Positions 6,384 to 14,067 of a stretch of 28,503 bases of DNA are shown here, one piece after another. Under the pieces are notes generated by a model. It worked only from the letters and a program-made list of their open reading frames with translations, had not been told where the DNA came from and did not search any database. The position numbers and the translations under genes are program-made. Position 1 is the first letter of the stretch. Each line of letters starts with the position of its first letter. This DNA is from Neisseria sicca 4320 (lineage in GTDB: Bacteria; Pseudomonadota; Gammaproteobacteria; Burkholderiales; Neisseriaceae), in contig NZ_AEPF01000039.1 of the NCBI RefSeq assembly GCF_000193735.1, forward strand, positions 1 through 28,503. The letters are read 5' to 3'.

Positions 6384-7832
6384 ATGAAAGCCAATCCCTA
6401 CAAACGGGGAATCTGTATCGCTACCGCCATTCTACTTTCTGCCTGCGCTCAATTCGGTAAGCAGGCTCCTTTGGAAGAACCTACCAATTACGGACTATCT
6501 GAAGGTAAGTCTGCAGCCATGGTTCAAGATGCGTGGTGGATGCAACTGAACGACCAAAAACTTAACCAATTAGTTGCACTCTCTATCCGTAATGCTCCCG
6601 ATTTGCGTATTGCTAAGGCGCGCTTCGAACAAGCACAAGCGCAGCTGGGAATAACTGAAGCCGCAAGCAAAATGCAAATCGGGCTGTCCGCGCGAGGGGC
6701 GGGAGCATATGTTGCTCCTAAGCCTTCATCCGGTCATATTGATACCGACCATACCTTATTATTGGCAAATACTGCCTTACAGGGTACTTGGTCGTTTGAC
6801 TTTTGGGGTAAGAACCGGAAACAGGCTGCGTCAATATTAGGAAAGCGCAAGGCCATTCTGTACGAGGCTCATCAAACGCGCATTGATATCGCCAATGCGG
6901 TTGCATCACAATATTTCACATGGCAGATGTTGTTAATACAACAAAATCTATTATCCGAGCGTATGGAAACTGCAGACAAGATGCAGCAACTGATACGCAG
7001 AAGGATTAATGCCCGCCTGGCTTCTGCAGAATCGCTTTATCCGGTTGAAATGCAACAGCAAAGTATGCAGTTGGAAAAGCTGGAGTTAGAGCGCCGAATT
7101 GCTAAAGTGCGTCATACTTTAGCAATATTAAGCGGGACAACCCCTGACGGTTTATCTTTATATATGCCTGAAAAAATGGCAGCAGTTCCCGTTGTTTCAG
7201 TCAATAAAATCCATGCAGATTTATTGGCCGCCCGCCCCGATATTGCTGCACAAAAAGCTATGTTGGAATCTCGGTTCAATACGGTTAAAGCAACAGAAGC
7301 TGAGTTTTACCCAAATGTAGAACTCAAAGTTTTGGCAGGTCTGGCGCATATTGATGCTTTTAATGTTGTACGAGGACGTACATCGGGTATGATCGGCGTA
7401 CTTCCTGCCTTAAATCTGCCAATTTTTACTTCAGGAGCATTACAGTCTAAGTTGGCAGGGCGGCGTGCTGAATATAACGAACAGGTAGCCCTTTATGACC
7501 GTACTGTTTTAAATGCCATGCGTGCTGCTGCCGATGCGGTTGTTGACTATCAAAATATGCAGAAACGACAAAGCGTTTGGGAAAAAATGCAGGAAACTGC
7601 TGAAAAAACAGTCCGTAACGCGAATAGTCGTGTCAATGCGGGATTAGATAATGGTCTATCTGCTCTACAAAAACAGAACGAACTTCTGCAATTAAAAATG
7701 CAGAAAGCACAATATCAAGCCGAGTCATTGATTGCATGGAGCAATTTAAATACCCAATTGGGCGGAGGGTTTAAGCTTGAGCCTTTGGGACGGAATGTCT
7801 CAAAAAAAAGTACAGGTAAAAAGGTACGCTGA
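6384..7832 (+). CDS. NodT-type outer-membrane efflux lipoprotein (TolC-like factor)
   Basis: A 482-residue outer-membrane channel subunit of the RND/EmrAB-type efflux family. The N-terminus is a lipoprotein signal ending in LLSAC with Cys21 as the lipidated residue. Two long alpha-helical/beta repeats (OEP domains) follow, the first around residues 45-235 and the second around 260-460, with the typical PDLRIAKARFEQAQAQL and ARPDIAAQKAMLESR repeat signatures. ATG 6384 is chosen over 6342 because it starts the signal peptide and has GGAG at 6374-6377. Such channels need an inner-membrane pump and a periplasmic adaptor. Neither is encoded nearby, so it must partner with a pump elsewhere or is a remnant. 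An A8 run (7802-7809) lies close to the 3' end. Codon use is more AT-rich than in the flanking M23 gene. Confidence 0.93.
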   Translation: MKANPYKRGICIATAILLSACAQFGKQAPLEEPTNYGLSEGKSAAMVQDAWWMQLNDQKLNQLVALSIRNAPDLRIAKARFEQAQAQLGITEAASKMQIGLSARGAGAYVAPKPSSGHIDTDHTLLLANTALQGTWSFDFWGKNRKQAASILGKRKAILYEAHQTRIDIANAVASQYFTWQMLLIQQNLLSERMETADKMQQLIRRRINARLASAESLYPVEMQQQSMQLEKLELERRIAKVRHTLAILSGTTPDGLSLYMPEKMAAVPVVSVNKIHADLLAARPDIAAQKAMLESRFNTVKATEAEFYPNVELKVLAGLAHIDAFNVVRGRTSGMIGVLPALNLPIFTSGALQSKLAGRRAEYNEQVALYDRTVLNAMRAAADAVVDYQNMQKRQSVWEKMQETAEKTVRNANSRVNAGLDNGLSALQKQNELLQLKMQKAQYQAESLIAWSNLNTQLGGGFKLEPLGRNVSKKSTGKKVR

Positions 7833-7837
7833 GGAAA

Positions 7838-7870
7838 AAAATGGCGGCTTGTTAACCAAGCTGCCATTTT
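7838..7870 (+). terminator. Intrinsic terminator after the efflux lipoprotein gene
   Basis: AAAATGGCGGCTTG (7838-7851) pairs with CAAGCTGCCATTTT (7857-7870) through one wobble, with a 5-base loop. It begins 5 bp after the stop, so transcription of the two-gene unit appears to end here with no pump genes. Confidence 0.85.
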
Positions 7871-8059
7871 GCTCTCTGTTGATTGCTGATAGGGTATAAG
7901 TGGACTAGTAATAATTAGGGAATGTAAAGAAAGTTTTATAGAAATGCCAATATGATCCTCAATCAACTTACTATTTTAGTTTTCCCTTTGGTGTATTTGA
8001 ATAATAGGGGCTGACTGTTTAGGAGCGATGACTAGGTTTCAAATGATGTTTTGCTTGAG

Positions 8060-8106
8060 AAAAACACAAAACCCGTTACTTAAAAAGCAGCGGGTTTTGT
8101 GTTTTT
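8060..8106. terminator. Strong hairpin terminator with no assigned gene
   Basis: AAAAACACAAAACCCG (8060-8075) and CGGGTTTTGTGTTTTT (8091-8106) form a perfect 16-bp stem with a 15-base loop and A/T flanks on both sides, so it could work in either direction. The nearest known transcript on the plus strand already ends at 7870. Confidence 0.75.
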
Positions 8107-8241
8107 CGGTTTTGAGTATCTGATATAAGGGGAATAGTATGTCTCGTATATGCGCACTCCGATTAGATAGGAAAATAAAGAGAGAGAAATCGTTGTTTAA
8201 TGACTCGAAGCAGGACGGCATCCGAGTGATTACTATTATAT

Positions 8242-8260
8242 AATAATAGTAATTATTATC
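8242..8260. promoter_or_regulatory. Fur-box-like site
   Basis: Read on the minus strand, the 19-mer beginning GATAAT agrees with the GATAATGATAATCATTATC consensus at 14 of 19 positions by my count. It overlaps a perfect 11-bp AT palindrome (8229-8253) that contains TATAAT at 8239-8244. AT richness makes chance similarity possible. Confidence 0.4.
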
Positions 8261-8454
8261 AATAACAAATTTTCAAAATTAATATAACTTATTGAAAAAT
8301 ATTAAAATTATTTCCTTGGATTTGAATGAAGGCTGAAGCAAAGATGGAAATATTAAGTATCTGATTGATTTTACTAGTATTTGAATAAGATGTTTTGAGC
8401 AGCTATTTGTCTATTGGTGTAGGGTAAGGTATGTATTAATTAGAAGGTTTGTTA

Positions 8455-8499
8455 AAATAAGGCGGTCTTGCTACTTTAATAGTAAGACCGCCTTATTTT
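8455..8499. terminator. Bidirectional intrinsic terminator at the 3' end of mrcA
   Basis: AAAATAAGGCGGTCTT (8455-8470) pairs perfectly with AAGACCGCCTTATTTT (8484-8499). It lies 18 bp past the mrcA stop on the minus strand and would also end any plus-strand transcript coming from the AT-rich region. Confidence 0.88.
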
Positions 8500-8516
8500 C
8501 AATAATTTAAAATTTT

Positions 8517-10610
8517 TTAGAATAAAGAGTCTAATTGTTTGTTATTGCCGGTATTGCTTGGCAAAAATGGTTCTTCTTGTAAGTCTTGGCGGCCAGGGCG
8601 GTTAGAGCTTTGGGGATCAGACATATCATCGTCAGAAGATTGGCTAGTACGCTTAGATGGTTGAGAGATCGGGCGTGGTGCTACTCCACCGTTTTCCAAT
8701 GCTAAGTCAGAACTGGTAGTCAGTCGTTCCTTCATATAATACTCGCCACCATTAGAAACTATGCCTTCAGGTGCTTTCATTCCCTTGATCTCAGTGCCTT
8801 TGAGAGCGTAACGCATATAATCCACCCATACCGGAACTGCAATCGTACCACCGTAGCCGGCGCGCCCCATGCTGCGGGGTTTATCAAAACCAACATAAAC
8901 AGCAGTTACCACTTTAGGGTTGAAACCGACAAACCATGCATCCTTATTGTCATTGGTCGTTCCGGTTTTACCGGCAATATCGCTTCGGCCTAATGCTGTT
9001 GCACCTCGAGCAGTACCAGCACGAACTACGTCTTGCATAATTTTATACATGATATATGCGTTTCGAGGATCAATCGCCTGAGGAGCATTTTCTCCTGCAA
9101 CTAAGGGTTGCATCTGTGCTTTCAGACGACCTTGGCTATCGTAGATTTTGTCAATGACATAAGCTGAGATTTTATAACCACCGTTGGCAAAAACACTATA
9201 TGCCTCTGCAATACGGAGTGGAGTGGTTTCTCCAGTACCTAAGGCAATTGATAAACTGGCGGGAAGTTCAGACGGTTTGAAACCAAAACGTTGGGCATAT
9301 TGCTGGGTGTATCCGATTCCGATAGACATCAAGATGCGGATTGAAACCATATTTTTCGATGCAGTTAATGCTTGGCGCAATGTAATGTAACCAGAATAAC
9401 GCCCATCCGAATTTTTTGGAGACCACACACCGCCATTTGCTCCTTTTCCTGGCAGGGTTATTGGAGCATCATTTATCATGGTTGAGGCTGTCATACCTTT
9501 AGCTAGTGCAGCAGAATATACGAAAGGCTTGAATGTTGAACCGGGTTGGCGCATTGCTTGAGTTGCACGGTTAAAAGTTTTGCTATGGTAGTCATAGCCA
9601 CCAACTAATGCTTGAACAGCCCCGGTTTTGGCATCTAAAGAAACAAGTGCGCCTTGGAGTAAAGGTTCTTGTACAACAGTCCAGCCCTTGCCAATATTTT
9701 TCAATCTGATGACTGAACCGCGTCGGATGCGGTCTTCCCCCATCTTTTCATTATTAACTGCTTTAGCTGCAAAACCTAACGATTTAGTGTCAAGGGTAAT
9801 TTTACGACCATTGGGTAGTTGGATTTGTACTGCTTTTCGAGAAGCTTCTAAGACAACCGCAGGAACCATTTTATCGACAGTATATAAAGTAGATAAATAT
9901 TGGCTGACTGTTTCTTCAACATTATCTGTTTTGCTGAGGTCAATGTAGTTTTCCGCCCCTCTGTAGCTGCTGCCTCGGTCAAAGTTTCTTAAGACCTTAC
10001 GCAATGCTTCGGTAGCAACACGCTGATTTGCGGTATTTACGGTTGTATAAACATGAAAACCTTGAGTGTAGGCCTCTTCACCATATTTTTCATATAGTTC
10101 TTGACGAACCATTTCTGCCACATAGAGCGCGTTTTGATCGATTTTTTGTACAAACCGCTCGTAATGTAATTCTTCTTTTAATGCGTCGTCACGTTGCTGG
10201 GAAGTAATCATCCCTTCTTCCAGCATATTATTCAGGATATAAGTTTGTCGCAGTTTAGCACGTTCTGGATTCACGATGGGATTGTATGCGGAAGGAGCCT
10301 TAGGTAGCCCGGCCAGCATGGCAGCCTCGGCCAAAGTCAAATCTTTAACATTTTTATTGAAATAAATCTGCGCTGCCGAAGCAAACCCATAAGCGCGTTG
10401 TCCCAAGTAAATCTGGTTGAAGTACAGCTCTAAAATCTTATCCTTACTCAAGGATTGTTCGATTTTATAGGCTAAAAGTGCTTCATTAAATTTTCGGGTA
10501 AATGTACGTTCACTGCTTAAATAGAAGTTTTTTGGCAACCTGTTGAGTAATAGTGCTAGCACCAGATTGAACCCCTCCTGCAACGATGTTACTAATCGCT
10601 GCTCGGGCAA
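8517..10610 (-). CDS. mrcA: PBP1A fragment: C-terminal part downstream of the frameshift
   Basis: This open frame carries the rest of the glycosyltransferase domain from NFYLSSERTF onward and the complete transpeptidase. The first 26 residues of the frame, before the frameshift, do not resemble PBP1A, so its apparent ATG at 10610 is not a genuine start. Expressed alone it would lack the membrane anchor and the catalytic Glu88. It is best read as part of the broken mrcA. Confidence 0.7.
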   Translation of the reverse strand: MPEQRLVTSLQEGFNLVLALLLNRLPKNFYLSSERTFTRKFNEALLAYKIEQSLSKDKILELYFNQIYLGQRAYGFASAAQIYFNKNVKDLTLAEAAMLAGLPKAPSAYNPIVNPERAKLRQTYILNNMLEEGMITSQQRDDALKEELHYERFVQKIDQNALYVAEMVRQELYEKYGEEAYTQGFHVYTTVNTANQRVATEALRKVLRNFDRGSSYRGAENYIDLSKTDNVEETVSQYLSTLYTVDKMVPAVVLEASRKAVQIQLPNGRKITLDTKSLGFAAKAVNNEKMGEDRIRRGSVIRLKNIGKGWTVVQEPLLQGALVSLDAKTGAVQALVGGYDYHSKTFNRATQAMRQPGSTFKPFVYSAALAKGMTASTMINDAPITLPGKGANGGVWSPKNSDGRYSGYITLRQALTASKNMVSIRILMSIGIGYTQQYAQRFGFKPSELPASLSIALGTGETTPLRIAEAYSVFANGGYKISAYVIDKIYDSQGRLKAQMQPLVAGENAPQAIDPRNAYIMYKIMQDVVRAGTARGATALGRSDIAGKTGTTNDNKDAWFVGFNPKVVTAVYVGFDKPRSMGRAGYGGTIAVPVWVDYMRYALKGTEIKGMKAPEGIVSNGGEYYMKERLTTSSDLALENGGVAPRPISQPSKRTSQSSDDDMSDPQSSNRPGRQDLQEEPFLPSNTGNNKQLDSLF
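9121..9132 (-). repeat. DNA uptake sequence inside mrcA
   Basis: An exact AGGTCGTCTGAA in coding orientation, read as GRLK within QGRLKAQ of the transpeptidase part. Confidence 0.85.
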
Positions 10611-10917
10611 TGCCCCACAGATCTACGCCCCAATGTTCGTAGAAGCGTTTGTCCTCTGCGGCAATAACCGCGTTCTTGAGAATATTGGGGAAGTCGTTGA
10701 TTTTAGTAAATTCGCGCCGTTGCTCACCATAGACCCCAATAATTTGCCCGTCTGCCGAGTAAACAGTCAATGGCATTTTGGGCTGGTAGTGTTGTAAGGA
10801 GTCTAAGGGAGGGAGTTTAGGGTAGGTTACTAAAATTGCTATAGCAATCAATCCAGTAGTAAAAATTGCTAGGCCTAACATCAAACCGATACAGGTTGTT
10901 ATAATCTTTTTAATCAT
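10510..10917 (-). CDS. mrcA: PBP1A fragment: N-terminal part upstream of the frameshift
   Basis: This 135-residue frame has the true mrcA start (ATG 10917, no clear Shine-Dalgarno), the membrane anchor and the first glycosyltransferase motifs up to GASTITQQVAK, then six out-of-frame residues and a stop. It would be inactive by itself. Confidence 0.7.
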   Translation of the reverse strand: MIKKIITTCIGLMLGLAIFTTGLIAIAILVTYPKLPPLDSLQHYQPKMPLTVYSADGQIIGVYGEQRREFTKINDFPNILKNAVIAAEDKRFYEHWGVDLWGIARAAISNIVAGGVQSGASTITQQVAKKLLFKQ

Positions 10918-11063
10918 GACTAAGTAATAATTTTGCCATTATTGGTATTAAATAAAGTAAAATAGATATCGATTTCTATAAAACACGGCATTTCTCGTGT
11001 AAAGAGGAAGTCCTTTACGGATATCGAAACAGTTACTCACTCCTAACAATACAGGGAAATCTT

Positions 11064-12173
11064 ATGATTGGCTTATCAAAAAACCCTAAAAATACAACTG
11101 GTAAGGCTGGAAAGTCCTCTTCAGGGTTAAGCAACCGTTCTTCCATCGGCATCGATATTAGTCAGCATGCCATCAAGATGGTTCAGCTGTCAGGACGTAG
11201 TTTAAACCAAATTCAGTTGGAAAAATACGTTATTACTAAATTACCTAAAAATATTGTAAAAGGTAACAAAATTCAAGACCACGACCAACTTGTTACTTAT
11301 TTGCAACATGCATATTCGCAACTACGCAGTTCTTGCAAGAATATTATTGCAGCTATTTCTCAGGGATCAGCGACGATTGAGCAAGTAGTTTATTCACAAA
11401 AAGATACTGAGTTGGATTTGGATGAATTTGCAGAATCTGAAATTTCCGCGATCGGGCCTATTGATGAATTTAACTATGATTATCAGGTCGTCGGTGCGTC
11501 CGTTATTCCGGCAGGGCAGCAGATTTTGACGGTTGCAGCGCGTAAGGATGATGTTGAACCTATAATCGAAATGTTTGAGACGGCGGGATTGTCCTTATCG
11601 GTGCTAGATTTGGATTTATTAGCGCAGCGTAATGCCTTCGTATTTTGGATTAACCAGTACGCTCCTGAATTAATGAATGAAAAAGTTGCTATATTTGGGA
11701 TTTATGCAACACAGATGTATGCGTTGATCATCCAGAATGGGCAAATTCTATACAAGCAGGAAATGCCTGTAAGTACTGAGCAATTGAACCAGTTGATTCA
11801 ACGTACATATCAGGTTACGGAAGAAAAAGCTGCCCAAATGATGGTATCTACGAGTAAGCCAACTGATTATCAAACACAAATCGCAGATCGGTTTAATGTC
11901 CAAGTGGCTCAGGAGGTGCAAAGAGTACTACAGTTTTATTACACAACACAGTCGACAGATGCTTTTTCGAATGTGAAGCATATTTTATTAACTGGCTCCG
12001 CATCGCAACAGGCTGGTTTGGCTGAAAGCATTTTTTCGCAGACAAATACGGCAACACAATGCATTCAGCCAGTTACATATATAGAGCGAAGCGGTAAGGT
12101 CGATTTATCACAGTTACAAGTTGATGCTTCTGCGTTGACGCTTGCATTTGGATTGGCATTAAGGGGATTGTAA
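11064..12173 (+). CDS. pilM: Type IV pilus inner-membrane platform protein PilM
   Basis: A 369-residue cytosolic actin-like ATPase fold. PilM polymer or ring forms bind the N-terminal tail of PilN and connect the cytoplasmic motors to the inner-membrane alignment complex. The phosphate-1 motif SIGIDISQHAIKMVQLSG starts near residue 28. The later nucleotide-binding loop is visible as VKHILLTGSASQQAG near residue 305. The first 25 residues are Ser/Gly/Lys-rich and precede the conserved domain. ATG 11064 has AGGGA seven bases upstream. It is first gene of pilMNOPQ, and pilN begins one base after its stop. It is divergent from mrcA, and the 146-bp gap must contain both promoters. Confidence 0.97.
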   Translation: MIGLSKNPKNTTGKAGKSSSGLSNRSSIGIDISQHAIKMVQLSGRSLNQIQLEKYVITKLPKNIVKGNKIQDHDQLVTYLQHAYSQLRSSCKNIIAAISQGSATIEQVVYSQKDTELDLDEFAESEISAIGPIDEFNYDYQVVGASVIPAGQQILTVAARKDDVEPIIEMFETAGLSLSVLDLDLLAQRNAFVFWINQYAPELMNEKVAIFGIYATQMYALIIQNGQILYKQEMPVSTEQLNQLIQRTYQVTEEKAAQMMVSTSKPTDYQTQIADRFNVQVAQEVQRVLQFYYTTQSTDAFSNVKHILLTGSASQQAGLAESIFSQTNTATQCIQPVTYIERSGKVDLSQLQVDASALTLAFGLALRGL

Positions 12174-12174
12174 T

Positions 12175-12789
12175 ATGACTGAATTAATTAAAATTAATCT
12201 TCTTCCATATAGAGAAGAAATTAAGCAACGTAAAAGACAGCAATTTAAAATTTTGATGCTTTCTTCGTTATTAATAGGAGTTGGTTTATCTGCAATAGCT
12301 TATTTAGCGATTAATAATGCTATTAGTGATCAAGAAAGTAGGAATGCATTTTTGGAAGCAGAAATTACCAAGTTGGATAATGATTTAGGAGAAATAAAAA
12401 AATTACAGCAGGAAAAAGAAAACTTCTTGGCTAAAAAGCAAAAAGTTGAGGAGTTGCAAGAAAAACGTTCCCAAGCTGCATATATCATCGATAGTTTGAA
12501 TGTGGTTATTCCAGATAATACTTATATCACTTCTCTTGATGCAGAAAATCCGACTTCTTATAAGATTACAGGTCGAGCGATTAGCGATAATAAAATTGCC
12601 ATGTTTATGCGGTCTTTGCCAAGTACAGGTATTTTTACGCAGCCAGAACTTTTGGAAATTAAGAAAATTGATAATTATCAAGAGTTTAATATTAAATCTA
12701 TGATTGGTTCTGCGAGTATTCCAGTCAAGTCGGAGAGAGAAGCGATTAATGATGATCCGACGAAAGCACATAACGGGGAGGAAAAGTAA
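12175..12789 (+). CDS. pilN: Type IV pilus inner-membrane alignment protein PilN
   Basis: A 204-residue bitopic inner-membrane protein. It begins with the conserved cytoplasmic INLLPYRE motif (residues 7-14) that docks on PilM, followed by a membrane span at about 28-48, a coiled coil at about 55-105 rich in Lys/Glu, and a ferredoxin-like periplasmic domain to about 180. The acidic/polar tail is variable. Its ATG follows the pilM stop by one base, and pilO starts immediately after its own stop, so translational coupling is likely. It pairs with PilO in the periplasm to link the motor to PilP/PilQ. Confidence 0.96.
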   Translation: MTELIKINLLPYREEIKQRKRQQFKILMLSSLLIGVGLSAIAYLAINNAISDQESRNAFLEAEITKLDNDLGEIKKLQQEKENFLAKKQKVEELQEKRSQAAYIIDSLNVVIPDNTYITSLDAENPTSYKITGRAISDNKIAMFMRSLPSTGIFTQPELLEIKKIDNYQEFNIKSMIGSASIPVKSEREAINDDPTKAHNGEEK

Positions 12790-13476
12790 ATGGCCTCAGC
12801 AAAAGTGAAAAATTTGGATATTCAGAATTTATATTTGTTGAACCCTGCTGCAAAGTTTGTATTAGCTGCATTAGCAGTTGCAGGAGTATTGGCAGTTGGC
12901 TATGGAATAGTATTTCGTGATCAGCTGGAAACACTTTCAACCCAAGAGGCAAAGGAGGCGGAGTTAAAGGAAACATATACGAAGAAGAGTATTGAGGCTG
13001 CAAGTTTGGATAACTTGAAAGCTGAATTAACATCTATTCGTTCTTCATTTGACATCTTATTAAAACAGCTACCGACTGATGCTGAAATTCCTACTTTGAT
13101 TCAAGAACTGCACCAGGCAGGTTCAGCAAACGGTCTTCGCTTAGATAGTGTAGTTCCACAGGTTCCGGTCAATGATGGACCGATACAGAAGTTACCGTAT
13201 GAAATATCGATTACGGGCAAATATAATCAGATTAACCAATTTGCTAGAGATGTTGGTGGTTTATCGCGGATAATTACATTGGAGTCGTTAAAAATATCTC
13301 ATGTTTCAGATAGTAAAAATAGCAAAGATAGTAAAAATGATATTTTAACGCTCAGAGCAATTGCGACGACGTATAAAGCCCGACCAGCAGATGAAGTAGC
13401 CGCAGAACTTGCCGCTCAGCAGAGTCAGGCACAGGGGGATTCAGAAAATGGCCAAGCCAATTCTGAACAAAAATAA
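12790..13476 (+). CDS. pilO: Type IV pilus inner-membrane alignment protein PilO
   Basis: A 228-residue bitopic protein with one membrane span at about 25-45, a coiled coil at about 50-95 and a ferredoxin-like domain at about 100-200. Family blocks include LLKQLPTDAEIPTLIQELHQAG and the KYNQINQFARDVGGLSRIITLESL stretch. A short lysine/serine repeat (DSKNSKDSKND, about residues 176-186) lies in a surface loop. The tail is Ala/Gln-rich. It forms the PilN-PilO heterodimer that carries PilP. The start abuts the pilN stop, with GGGGAGG upstream inside pilN as its ribosome binding site. Confidence 0.96.
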   Translation: MASAKVKNLDIQNLYLLNPAAKFVLAALAVAGVLAVGYGIVFRDQLETLSTQEAKEAELKETYTKKSIEAASLDNLKAELTSIRSSFDILLKQLPTDAEIPTLIQELHQAGSANGLRLDSVVPQVPVNDGPIQKLPYEISITGKYNQINQFARDVGGLSRIITLESLKISHVSDSKNSKDSKNDILTLRAIATTYKARPADEVAAELAAQQSQAQGDSENGQANSEQK

Positions 13477-13493
13477 TAAATGATAGGAAAATC

Positions 13494-14048
13494 ATGAAAA
13501 ATAAAATTTTCTTACTTACAAGTATCCTGTCATTGACGGGGTGTACACCGGCATATGACGATTTGAATGAGTGGATGACTAAGACACGTCAGGATGCTAA
13601 ATCTCATATCATTCCATTTGAGGCTCCGGTAGTGAACCCTCCGGCTGTTTATAATCCACCGACTTATAGTGGTTTAAATGCATTCGATTTTCGACGGTTG
13701 GATAATGCCCCTAAAGGTAATAACGCCCCAAATCCTAATCGTCCAAAAGAAGCATTGGAAGCATTCAGTTTAGAAAATATGCGGTACGTAGGAATGCTGA
13801 GCAATGGCAGTAAAACTGCCGGTTTTATCGATGTAAATGGACATGTCTATACAGTTTATCCTGGGAACTATATCGGACAAAATTATGGAAAAATCCAAAG
13901 CATTACTGAGGATTTGATTGTTTTGACAGAATTGGTTGAGGATAGTTCGGGCAATTGGATTTATCGAAAGGCGGAATTGCCATTAAGCAATAATGCTGAA
14001 AATAGTTCAAATGATGTCGGTAATGCTTCAGCAACGAATTCAAACTAA
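13494..14048 (+). CDS. pilP: Type IV pilus lipoprotein PilP
   Basis: A 184-residue periplasmic lipoprotein. The signal peptide ends in LSLTGC with Cys17 as the lipid site. A disordered, Pro/Asn-rich segment follows (about 40-85), then the compact beta domain (about 88-160) with SLENMRYVGMLSNGSKTAGFIDVNG and the YPGNYIGQNYGKI strand that contacts the PilQ N0/N1 region. The last 20 residues are Asn/Ser-rich. It sits 17 bp after pilO and 19 bp before pilQ, and bridges the inner-membrane PilN/PilO to the outer-membrane secretin. Confidence 0.96.
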   Translation: MKNKIFLLTSILSLTGCTPAYDDLNEWMTKTRQDAKSHIIPFEAPVVNPPAVYNPPTYSGLNAFDFRRLDNAPKGNNAPNPNRPKEALEAFSLENMRYVGMLSNGSKTAGFIDVNGHVYTVYPGNYIGQNYGKIQSITEDLIVLTELVEDSSGNWIYRKAELPLSNNAENSSNDVGNASATNSN

Positions 14049-14067
14049 TTTTAAGGGGTCTCACTTC

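Larger units (their letters stand above)
7871..8454. other. AT-rich gene-free region with orphan regulatory signals
   Basis: No convincing protein gene in about 580 bp. It holds a strong hairpin (8060-8106), a perfect 11-bp AT palindrome (8229-8253) overlapping a Fur-box-like site (8242-8260), and then 190 bp of AT-rich sequence up to the terminator shared with mrcA. It may be the scar of deleted genes, or it may carry a small RNA. Confidence 0.5.
8517..10917 (-). pseudogene. mrcA: Penicillin-binding protein 1A, interrupted by a 1-base frameshift
   Basis: PBP1A (ponA in Neisseria) is the bifunctional inner-membrane glycosyltransferase/transpeptidase of peptidoglycan synthesis. Joined across the frameshift it would give about 799 residues, the normal length. 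A membrane anchor spans 8-31 and the glycosyltransferase domain about 55-230, with Glu88 in AAEDKRFYEHWG. The transpeptidase has S460-TFK, the SKN motif at 520-522 and KTG at 650-652. The C-terminal tail is Ser/Pro/Asn-rich. The break is in the A6 run of the coding strand (T6 at 10528-10533): with five A the frame reads QQVAKNFYLSSE as in the family, whereas with six it reads KKLLFKQ and stops. Everything else is intact, so a recent mutation or a homopolymer sequencing error is likely. It is divergent from pilM, the usual neisserial arrangement. Confidence 0.9.

Noticed and set aside
6342..6384. Longer start for the efflux lipoprotein at ATG 6342
   Set aside because: The extra 14 residues would precede a complete lipoprotein signal peptide, and ATG 6384 has the better ribosome binding site.
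8039..8221. 60-residue minus-strand open frame in the AT-rich region
   Set aside because: It runs through the strong terminator hairpin, lacks a ribosome binding site and has no domain signal.
8220..8300. CRISPR or short tandem repeat array in the AT-rich region
   Set aside because: Only a single palindrome and AT bias are present, with no regularly spaced repeats.
10525..10535. Programmed ribosomal frameshifting in mrcA
   Set aside because: The A6 run resembles a -1 slippery site, but a -1 shift does not lead into the correct downstream frame; a +1 change or loss of one A is needed. PBP1A genes are not known to use it.
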